This document shows positions 13,001 through 20,480 of a stretch of 64,000 nt of DNA, in pieces. The notes under the pieces were generated by a model, which was given only the letters and a program-made list of their open reading frames with translations, was not told the DNA's origin and did not search any database. How positions within the stretch are numbered: position 1 is the first letter of the stretch; every line of letters starts with the position of its first letter. The position numbers were made by a program, and so were the translations under genes. This stretch comes from Dasypus novemcinctus (lineage: Eukaryota; Chordata; Mammalia; Cingulata; Dasypodidae), in assembly GCF_030445035.2 (NCBI RefSeq), contig NC_080694.1, positions 74,167,147 through 74,231,146 of the forward strand. The letters run 5' to 3'.

Positions 13001-13436
13001 TGATGTAGGCCATGGTTAGGGGAGCTGTTCATCCCCTCATAGATAACCTGACTGAGCTGAGCATTTGCCACAGTGAGAACTGCAGCCCTGCCCTTAGTAA
13101 CCATGACAACTCCAGTCCTGAAGAAACAGTTTAGCAATGCAAATGCAAACTCTATAAACTTTAAATATTCAGGGGAAATGCAAACCAAATGTGCTTAAAG
13201 CTTATCTAGAATGTGTGGAAAATATATGTTAATTCAAGCTTATTGAGCACTGAAACAAAGAACCATTTGGCCCTTCCTCTGTATAAAGAGAACTCAAAAA
13301 AGCTTGTTCAGGGCTTGGATTTTGAATGAAAAGCTCTGAGCCCAGCTGGTCATAAATCCTTTTTCCTTCCCAAATTATTCCTGAGTCCTGGCCTTTCTAC
13401 ACACAAATAATTGAATTCCTCTGAACTTCTACAACA
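13001..13436 (+). mobile_element. ERV-A 3' LTR
   Basis: It begins TGATGTAGGC and ends CTACAACA, and is followed by the target duplication CATG (13437-13440). It is shorter than the 5' LTR because of indels, and there are many substitutions between the pair, so this provirus is much older than ERV-B. Confidence 0.85.
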
Positions 13437-13451
13437 CATGTAGTGTAGCAG
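13437..13451 (+). mobile_element. LINE-1 3' UTR, part 2 (15-bp island between two proviruses)
   Basis: CATGTAGTGTAGCAG continues the LINE-1 3' UTR interrupted at 6701. Its last six bases, TAGCAG (13446-13451), are repeated at 18927-18932 and form the target duplication of ERV-B. Confidence 0.75.
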
Positions 13452-13869
13452 TGTTACTGCCTCCCTCCACCCCTTCTCCCAGCCGTTGTTATCTTCCCCC
13501 TCCAGCCGTTGCGGTCCTTCCCGCCAGTCCCGCCCACATTGCTAGCATATAATCTGCCTCCTTCCTTAGACACTGCTTACCTCATAGCCCTCCGCCCACT
13601 TCCACCTATCCTCTACCACCCTGTAGCTAGCCCACCCTAGCTCCAACCCCTCTCTCCACCCAACCCTATATAACCAAGTGTACTTCCGCAATAAAGCAGA
13701 CCTGATCCTGCGCTCAGGCGGTCTCCGTGGTTCCTTTTTAACCGCGCGTCCCCCACGCCTGGAAAAACTGGTGCTCCTTTCAGGAGTACCTCCCGCCGGT
13801 GGATAGGCAGGAGCGAACCCCCCCTGACTCTTGGGCATAAGCGAGGCCGAGCCCTCGCACGAGACAACA
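13452..13869 (+). mobile_element. ERV-B 5' LTR
   Basis: This 418-bp LTR starts TGTTACTGCC and ends GACAACA. It contains TATATAA (13667-13673) and AATAAA (13690-13695); the close spacing puts the poly(A) signal at the expected U3/R border. It differs from the 3' LTR at 8 positions by direct comparison (about 1.9%), indicating a fairly recent insertion. Confidence 0.93.
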
Positions 13870-13871
13870 TT

Positions 13872-13889
13872 TGGCGCCCAGCGTGGAAG
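13872..13889 (+). promoter_or_regulatory. ERV-B primer binding site, tRNA-Lys-like
   Basis: TGGCGCCCAGCGTGGAAG lies two bases after the LTR. It matches the Lys(1,2)-type primer site used by type D betaretroviruses except for a few changes at its 3' half. Confidence 0.85.
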
Positions 13890-13994
13890 CTCCTCCCCCG
13901 GCCCCTCTCTGCTGCTGCTGCTGCTGTGAATCGGACGGCCCATCCTCGTTCTCCAGGTAGGGACCCCTCGCCGTCGTCCTGTCTCTATTTAAAC

Positions 13995-15986
13995 ATGGGC
14001 GCCTCTCTATCAACGCGTCAGGCGCCACAAGTCAGGGCCCTCGCCGCCCTACTCGACACCAAAGGAGTCCGCGTCTCCCTGCGGCAACTCCAAAAATACT
14101 GGGACCTTCTGCTCCCCTTTAATCCGTGGCTCACCACTTGCCAACTCTGGAGCCCGGACACATACTCTCGACTCATAGATCGAGTCGCCTCTGCAATGGA
14201 GCATGAAAACCGCTCCTTCCCGCCAGGCCTCTTACCTGTTCTCGTCGCCATCTGCGCCTGTCTCCTCGGTGCCCCATCCGAGACTATTCATGAGGCTTCT
14301 CTCAAGCAGCCTCTAGACTGTAATCCCAATGAGTCCGCCAACACTGACTCTCTGTCTGACCAACTTGCGGCCACCCTCGAGCGTGAGCCCCCCCGTCCGA
14401 GCTCCCCGCGGCACACAGAGACCGCTCCTGCGGCTCCCCAAAATGGCGAACTTCCACCTTCTTCCTCCACCTCTGCCCAAAATGGTGCACTTCCGGCTTC
14501 TTCTTCACCGGGACCGGAGCCCGCCGGCGGGAACAAAGGAGCTTCTTCCCACCTTTACCCGACTCTTCCTGCCCTGTCAGCATCCGGCTCCGCCCCGGAA
14601 ACTGTACGGTCGCCATCTTCCGCTAAACCGGAAACTTCCCCCGCACCATTTTGTTCACAACCGGATGCAGTTACTCCGCCATCTTGGCCGGCGCCCGGAA
14701 GTGACGCAGTTACTCCGCCATCTTGGCCGGCGCCTGGAAGTGACACAGTTACTCCGCCATCTTGGCCGGCGCCCGGAAGTGACGCAGTTACTCCGCCATC
14801 TCGGCCGGCGCCCGGAAGTGACGCAGTTACTCTGCCATCTTGGCCGGCGCCCAGAAGTGACGCGGCCACCCCGCCATCTTGGCCCGGAAGTGCCCCGCCG
14901 CCATTTTGTTGTCGTCAAAATGCTGCCCGGCCGCCATTTTCTCACTTATTTTCCGCTTATCCCTCGCCACCACCGTATGGCAGTAGCCCTCCACCTACTC
15001 CTAGCGAGGCACCCTCTCATACCCCCCAGCTTTATCCACTAAATCTACAACCTACACCGCAACAACCTCAAACTTGGCTGCCCTTCACAGCGGAAGAAGT
15101 TAAAACCCTCCGCAAAGCTGTTAAAGAAGATGGAGTCGGCAGCCCTTATGTAATGCAGCTCCTTGAAGAGCTGGCAACTCAACTCGTTCTCCCATACGAC
15201 TGGATTTCCCTGGCCCACACCATCTTAACGCCAGGCCAGTTTCTTGAATGGCGAGCTCACTACCAAGCAGCCGTTGACCGGCAGGTAGTAGAAAATGCCC
15301 AAGCTGGTGTCTTAGATCCACCTGATGCGTATACGGGGATCAACAACTACGCGGACCCTCGTCCATATCTACACATTGACCCAGGATTTTGGCACCGGGT
15401 AAAATTCCTCGTCCACAGGTCCTTTTCTCTGGTCTCCACCAAGCAGCCCACCAAGCTCGCACAACTGCTTCAAGACTCCAATGAAACTTTCCCAGCATTC
15501 GTCGCCCGCGTCCTGGAAGCTTGCCAGCGGAAAATTTCTAGTGAAGACGCTCAGTTCGCACTTGCCAAAGAGCTCATCATAGATGGATGCCTTGCGCCCT
15601 TCCGGGCTGTGGTCCTCCCAATACGTGATAAAGATATCCACGAATGGGTTCTCGCCTGTCGCGACGTTGACCCGCAAGTCAAAATGCTCACTGCTGCCTT
15701 TGCTTCTGCCATGGCCGTTTCATCTACTCCCACCTCCGTCTGCTTTCGGTGCGGTCAGTCCGGCCATTTCGTCCATGAGTGCCCTCGGCCAGGCCCAGCA
15801 CCCCGCTCTGCCCTACCACCGCGAAGACCAAGAGGCCCTTCTACGCCGTGTCCACGCTGTGGAAAAGGATATCACTGGGCTCGTGACTGCCGTGCCATCC
15901 AAAACTACCAGCAGCCTTTAAACTCCCAGCGGGGCAGGCCTCAGCCCCACCCGCAAGAGGTCCTCGGGAAGACTCCCAAGCCATAA
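13995..15986 (+). CDS. gag: ERV-B Gag polyprotein, intact
   Basis: This is an uninterrupted 663-residue Gag. I chose ATG 13995 because it starts MGASLST, an N-myristoylation signal as expected for matrix; upstream in-frame codons are not ATG. Order: matrix (residues 1 to about 110); a Pro/Ser-rich linker with five 13-residue repeats (PPSWPAPGSDAVT type, DNA 14668-14862, plus a partial sixth); a late-domain motif PPPY (14967-14978); capsid (from about residue 365) with a major-homology-like segment around QDSNETFPAFVARV; and nucleocapsid with two complete CX2CX4HX4C knuckles (15741-15782 and 15849-15890). Length and domain order fit a betaretrovirus Gag. It would assemble particles at the membrane if expressed. 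The stop overlaps the next ATG (TAATG). All key residues look intact, so it may still be translatable. Confidence 0.92.
   Translation: MGASLSTRQAPQVRALAALLDTKGVRVSLRQLQKYWDLLLPFNPWLTTCQLWSPDTYSRLIDRVASAMEHENRSFPPGLLPVLVAICACLLGAPSETIHEASLKQPLDCNPNESANTDSLSDQLAATLEREPPRPSSPRHTETAPAAPQNGELPPSSSTSAQNGALPASSSPGPEPAGGNKGASSHLYPTLPALSASGSAPETVRSPSSAKPETSPAPFCSQPDAVTPPSWPAPGSDAVTPPSWPAPGSDTVTPPSWPAPGSDAVTPPSRPAPGSDAVTLPSWPAPRSDAATPPSWPGSAPPPFCCRQNAARPPFSHLFSAYPSPPPYGSSPPPTPSEAPSHTPQLYPLNLQPTPQQPQTWLPFTAEEVKTLRKAVKEDGVGSPYVMQLLEELATQLVLPYDWISLAHTILTPGQFLEWRAHYQAAVDRQVVENAQAGVLDPPDAYTGINNYADPRPYLHIDPGFWHRVKFLVHRSFSLVSTKQPTKLAQLLQDSNETFPAFVARVLEACQRKISSEDAQFALAKELIIDGCLAPFRAVVLPIRDKDIHEWVLACRDVDPQVKMLTAAFASAMAVSSTPTSVCFRCGQSGHFVHECPRPGPAPRSALPPRRPRGPSTPCPRCGKGYHWARDCRAIQNYQQPLNSQRGRPQPHPQEVLGKTPKP
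15917..15960 (+). promoter_or_regulatory. ERV-B gag-pro -1 frameshift signal
   Basis: The heptamer TTTAAAC (15917-15923) sits in the zero frame as T TTA AAC, a classic slippery site. Seven bases later GGGGC (15931-15935) can pair with GCCCC (15944-15948), and the loop CCTC can pair with GAGG (15957-15960), giving a potential H-type pseudoknot. The pro frame is open from 15887 and is the -1 frame relative to gag. Confidence 0.75.
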
Positions 15987-16378
15987 TGTGGACAATGCCT
16001 ATCTCGCGTCATCAAAAACCCTCATTAGAGCTTAAGATAAATGGGCAATGGCTCGATGGACTCTTAGATTCTGGCGCTGAAGTCTCCTGTATTCCCTTCG
16101 AAGTCACTGCGTTCAATCACTGGCCCCTCGAGACTGGCCCTCAAGTCATCGGCACCACGGGAGCCACTACCTCCTGGAAAACATCCCAGCCTCTGCATTG
16201 GAGTGACCGAGAAGGCCACAAAGGCCAAATTCGCCCACTCGTCCTCTCTTCAGTCCAAACCATCCTTTGGGGGAGAGATGTCCTCAGCCAGCTAAAAGCT
16301 CGAATCACCACAGAAGCCTTCTTAGCTGCGCTGCCCCCCCCCCCTTATAGGGGCCACTGCTCCCATCTCAAGACCTGA
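15923..16378 (+). CDS. pro: ERV-B retroviral aspartic protease
   Basis: Reached by -1 frameshift from gag. The frame contains the retropepsin active site LLDSGAE (Asp-Ser-Gly, about 16064-16082) and the later conserved ILWGRDVL segment, so a complete protease core is present. It would dimerise and cleave Gag and Pol. Unlike ERV-C, no dUTPase precedes the protease and no G-patch follows it. The frame ends shortly after an 11-C tract (16334-16344). The pol frame is offset from pro by +1 rather than the usual -1, which suggests a one-base slip in that C tract. Confidence 0.75.
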   Translation, partial: LPAGQASAPPARGPREDSQAIMWTMPISRHQKPSLELKINGQWLDGLLDSGAEVSCIPFEVTAFNHWPLETGPQVIGTTGATTSWKTSQPLHWSDREGHKGQIRPLVLSSVQTILWGRDVLSQLKARITTEAFLAALPPPPYRGHCSHLKT

Positions 16379-17333
16379 CCCTATCCCTCTGGAATGGGAC
16401 ACAGAGGAGCCCATCTGGGTCGAGCAGTGGCCCTTGCCAGCTCACAAGCTACAAGCTCTCTCTGCCCTCGTTGAAGAGCAATTACAAGCAGGGCATATTG
16501 AGCCGTCCACCAGTCCCTACAATTCGCCAATCTTCGTCATTAACAAGAAAAACACAGGCAAGTTCCGCCTTCTCCACGACCTCCGAGAAATCAACAAGCA
16601 TATTAAGCCAATGGGATCACCTCAGCCAGGATGCCCACATCCCACCGCAGTCCCCCAGCATTTTCACGCAGCAACCATCGACATCAAGGACTGCTTTTTC
16701 TCTATTCCTCTTCACCTGCGAGACTGTCCACGATTTGCGTTTACAGTCCCACGCACCAACAACCAGGGCGCAGCGCTTCGATTCCAATGGCGAGTGCTAC
16801 CGCAAGGTATGCGGAACAGCCCAACCATATGTCAGCTCTATGTCAACCATGCCATTGAGCCGCTGCGCTCAAAGTTTCATCCAGAGCAAACATACATTCT
16901 CCACTATATGGATGACCTTCTCTTAGCAGCGAGCTCCAGCGTGCTCCTCAATGACCTACTCTCTGCAGTGATGACAAACCTTTCAAGCCTCGGACTTACC
17001 GTGCAATCAGACAAAATAAACCTCCAACCTCCTTTTCAATTTTTGGGCTTTCATTTTCATCACTTCATTCAGCCCACAAGCCCACAAATTCATGTCTCTC
17101 ACAAGATGACGCTGACTGAACTCCAACAACTTTGTGGACAAATCAATTGGCTTCGCTCGGCGCTGCCCATCACAACAGCGCAGATGCAACCCCTCTTCGA
17201 GCTCTTGCAGACAAAAGACAGCCCACCAACTGCAGCCACCCGTAGCATCACCATCACTCCTGCTGCTCGAGAAGTCGTACAGCAAGTTAGCGCCGCGCTG
17301 CAGCAGTGCCGCCTAGAGCGGTTCTCCCCCTAA
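16344..17333 (+). pseudogene. pol: ERV-B Pol truncated to reverse transcriptase
   Basis: An open frame of 329 codons covers the reverse transcriptase fingers, palm and thumb. Visible motifs are a PIFVINKK segment, LPQGM, and the catalytic YMDD (16905-16916). It ends a few residues after the thumb/connection. RNase H and integrase are entirely absent: the next bases are the C-terminal part of the Env surface subunit. A single large deletion best explains this, with the junction near 17320-17333. Polymerase residues look intact, but without RNase H and integrase this copy cannot complete a retroviral cycle alone. Confidence 0.85.
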
Positions 17334-18256
17334 CCTTTCAGTCTGTTTCCTCCACAGGACACTGTGTTCATTCTCGTCGGGGCCCTCACCCCTCCCTTAC
17401 TGTTTGCTCTGATTACTCCTCTCCCGACACTACTACCAGATTCTTAATTCCTCATAACACCTCTCAATGGCTTTGTACCTCCACTGGACTAACCCCCTGC
17501 CTCAACGTCGCCACCCTCGATGCTAATAATGAAACTTGTGTGCTTATCTTTCTCGCCCCTTGAGTCCTCTACCACTCTGACACTGACTTTTTCCACCGTT
17601 TGCTGCGCAAACAAACCTCTCTCCACCTACTAAAAAGAGAACCAATCACTGCAGCCCTAACTGTTGCTTCCCTTCTGGGTCTCGCAGGGGCAGGCACCGG
17701 CATCGCTGCCCTCGCCACACAGTCTTCTGCCCTCTCCTCTCTCAGACAGGCCGTAGATGAAGACATAACCTATCTTCGCGAAGCTGTCAAATATCTAAAA
17801 GACTCTCTTAACTCTCTCTCCGAAGTAGTCCTGCAAAACCGTCGTGGCCTCGACCTCCTCCTTCTCAAAGAAGGAGGTCTTTGCGCCGCTCTTGGAGAAG
17901 AATGCTGCATATACACCAACTCCACCGGCCTAGTCGAGGACAATCTGAAAAAAGTTGAAGAGGGACTAGAAAAGCGCCGCAAAGAGCGAGAAAACGCAAA
18001 CTATTCTTCTAATCTTTTTCATGCCCTCCTCCCCTACCTCCTTCCATTTCTAGGCCCGCTCATTGTCGTCATTTTGATTCTCACTGTGGGCCCCTGGGGC
18101 ATCAAGAGAGTGCTCAGCATTGCCAAAGATCAAGCCAAAGCTGTATCCAATGCAGTATTCAGCTCTTTCGTGCAAGTCCATTACCAACGCCTCGCCACCG
18201 ATGAGCCCCCTCCCCACCGTCCTCTTCGCCCTCTCCGCCTGCGAGACCTACTCTAG
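17333..18256 (+). pseudogene. env: ERV-B Env remnant: SU C-terminus and full TM, one stop
   Basis: After the deletion junction the frame aligns with the ERV-C Env from TFQSVSSTGHC onward. It contains the SU tail, an in-frame TGA (17561-17563), then a fusion-peptide-like run (ASLLGLAGAGTGIAAL), a heptad region, an immunosuppressive-domain-like stretch beginning LQNRRG, the CX6CC motif CAALGEECC, a membrane anchor (about 18030-18100) and a cytoplasmic tail. The TM is of gamma/type-D style although gag-pol is betaretrovirus-like. The SU, including any receptor-binding region, is deleted and the start codon is lost, so no functional envelope is encoded. Confidence 0.85.
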
Positions 18257-18480
18257 CCACTCCCTGTCATTTCCTTCCCCTCTAATAGGGGTTCTAGGGC
18301 ATCGCAAGGCCGCTTCGCTGGCAAGGCTCGGTGTGCGTCTAGCGCCGGCACGCACCGACCCTGAGGGCTAATGCATGCATCCTGGCCAGATGCTATGTCA
18401 TTCGTCCATAGCCAGCCGGTTGCCCCCTTACCCCTTGCCTTCCCCCGCCTATTCCCCTTTCCCCTCATTATTTCCTTCTT
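18257..18480 (+). other. ERV-B env-LTR gap with GC-rich hairpin
   Basis: Non-coding sequence between env and the 3' LTR. CGGTGTGCGT (18329-18338) can pair with ACGCACCG (18350-18357) with a small bulge. The position is where type D retroviruses carry a constitutive RNA transport element; that role is only an inference here. Confidence 0.4.
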
Positions 18481-18481
18481 A

Positions 18482-18500
18482 AAAACAAAAGGAGAGCAAT
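18482..18500 (+). promoter_or_regulatory. ERV-B polypurine tract
   Basis: AAAACAAAAGGAGAGCAA directly precedes the 3' LTR, as expected for the plus-strand primer. Confidence 0.7.
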
Positions 18501-18926
18501 TGTTACTGCCTCCCTCCACCCCTTCTCCCAGCCGTTGTTATCTTCCCCCTCCAGCCGTTGCGGTCCTTCCCGCCAGTCCCGCCCACATTGCTAGCATATA
18601 ATCTGCCTCCTTCCTTAGACACTGCTTACCTCATAGCCCTCCACCCACTTCCACCTATCCTCTACCACCCTGTAGCTAGCCCACCCTAGCTCCAACCCCT
18701 CTCTCCACCCAACCCTATATAACCAAGTGTACTTCCGCAATAAAGCAGACCTGATCCTGCGCTCAGGCGGTCTCCGTGGTTCCTTTTTAACCGCGCGTCC
18801 CCCAAGCCTGGAAGAACTGGTGCTCCTTTCAGGAGTACCTCCCACCGGTGGTTAGGCAGGAGCGAGCCCCCCCTGACTCTTGGGCATAAGCGAGGCCGAG
18901 CCCTCGCTCCAGACAACATTACAACA
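18501..18926 (+). mobile_element. ERV-B 3' LTR
   Basis: Homology with the 5' LTR runs from 18501 to 18918 (418 bp, 8 mismatches). The 6-bp target duplication TAGCAG begins only at 18927, leaving eight extra bases (TTACAACA) after the canonical CA. TATA (18716-18722) and AATAAA (18739-18744) are intact. Confidence 0.9.
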
Positions 18927-19255
18927 TAGCAGAGCTCCAAAATGTGTTCACTGAGTGTGATGAGTGTGCCACAATGATGGGGGAGGTTGTTGGTGTGGGA
19001 GGAGTGGGGTGGGGGATGGGGGGTATATGGGAACCTCTTATGTTTTTTAAATGTAACCCTTTTTGTGATGTATGTATCTTCAAAAAATATAATTTAGAAA
19101 AATGATGGGGGTGGGGGTGGGAAATGGTTTATGGGGAACCTCTTATGTTTTTTTAATGTAACATTCTGTGTGATCTATTAACTTTAATTTTAAAAAGTGT
19201 TAAAAATAAAATAAAATATACAGAGTGCCTTAAAAAAAACAAGAATAAACAAATC
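18927..19255 (+). mobile_element. LINE-1 3' UTR, part 3 and A-rich tail
   Basis: It resumes the LINE-1 3' UTR after ERV-B, with CTCCAAAATGTGTTCAC and then the family's GGGAACCTCTTATG end. That terminal segment occurs twice (about 19030-19075 and 19135-19180), a local duplication, before the A-rich end. Confidence 0.75.
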
Positions 19256-19289
19256 TGGCCATATTTATTCAGGGCTTAGTATTTTCATA

Positions 19290-19460
19290 TATTACATCTG
19301 ATTCTGGCAACAGCTTGTTGCCAGGTGTCACTAGCATCATTTTATAGAGAAGGTGATGAAAACTGAGAGGCCGGGTGACTCTCCCAGGCCACAGAGCAGA
19401 GAGCAGCAAGGCTGGGACAGGCCAGGAGGATGGTCAGATGCCAGGTTCCTGGTCTCCTGC
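19290..19460 (+). repeat. MIR/L2-like ancient repeat
   Basis: The order of a TTTTATAGAGAAGGTGATG-like piece, CTGAGAGGC, and GGCCACAGAGC resembles the core of ancient mammalian MIR or L2 repeats. It is diverged, so the call is tentative. Confidence 0.45.
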
Positions 19461-19796
19461 CTGCACCTGGGAGAGAACCAGCCTCCGTCCATTCCCGTGG
19501 ACCAGCCCAGCGCCCTGCCTTCCCCTTTCACTGGAAGTGCTGAGCACATCAGCCCCCCTCCCCCAATCATCCTCTCCCCCTCCCCCACCCCAGGAATGCA
19601 GGCTCTGGAGCTTCCTGTCCCATACTTGGGCATGGGAATGTGGCAGGTCTGAGTTGAGATGTGTCCTGGATTCAAAGACAGCACAAATAAAAACATAAAT
19701 ATCACATTAATATTTTATACTGATCACATACTGAAGTGACATTATGGATATATTTGGTTAAATAAACTATATCATTAGAATTGATTTCACCCATTT

Positions 19797-20243
19797 TTTA
19801 AAAGATTTATTTATGTATTTATTTCCCCCTCTCCCCCATGCCTGCCCCTGCTCTGCTACATTTGCTGTCTATGTCCATTCACTGTGTGATCTTCTGTATC
19901 TATTTCTCTTTTTGGTCTTCTCTTCTCATGTTCTCTCCTCTAGGATTCACCGTGATTCCATCCTGGGGACCTCTGAAGGGGAGAGAGGTTCCCTGTCACT
20001 TGTGACCCCTCAGTTCCTGTCTCTGCTGTGCTTCACCTTGACTCTCCCCTTCATCTTTCTTGTTACATCATCATCTTGCTGCGTGGCTCACTTGCGGGGG
20101 CCCTGGCTCTCCACCCAGGCACTGGCTCACTGTGCAGGTACTCTTTCTCTTCTTTTTTCAACAGGAGGCCCCAGGTATCTGACTGGGTCCTCCCATATGG
20201 TAGGCAGAAGCCCTGTCACTTGAGTCACATCTGCTTCCCCATT
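19797..20243 (-). mobile_element. Xenarthran-type SINE, long subtype, reverse
   Basis: It starts with a T-rich tail (AAAGATTTATTTATG) and ends with the reverse complement of a tRNA-like head (CCCATATGGTAGGCAG, then GTCACTTGAGTCACATC). A close relative sits at 55907-56282 in the same orientation. Confidence 0.75.
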
Positions 20244-20359
20244 TCTTTTAACTTTACACGTGGCTACTAGAAAAGTTTACATCTCACATGTGGCTTGGGT
20301 CCTATTTCTGTCATCAGTCCTGCTCTGGAGATCTCCCTGCCAATAACTGTCACCTCCAC

Positions 20360-20480
20360 CTTCCCACTTGCATAAACTTGGGCAAGCTAAAAAACTTCAT
20401 TTATAAAATGAAAAGCCTAAGTGCCTGACATTGCAGAGCAGCAGGAGGAATAACTAAGAGCAAATGCTGCAGGGCTTCTA
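20360..20480 (+). repeat. MIR-like fragment
   Basis: CTTGGGCAAGCTAAAAAAC, then TATAAAATGAAAAGCC, resembles the conserved MIR core. Short and diverged. Confidence 0.4.

Noticed and set aside
14329..15042. A 237-codon frame in the +1 frame over ERV-B gag
   Set aside because: It consists mostly of the 39-bp repeat read out of frame; a by-product of the tandem array.
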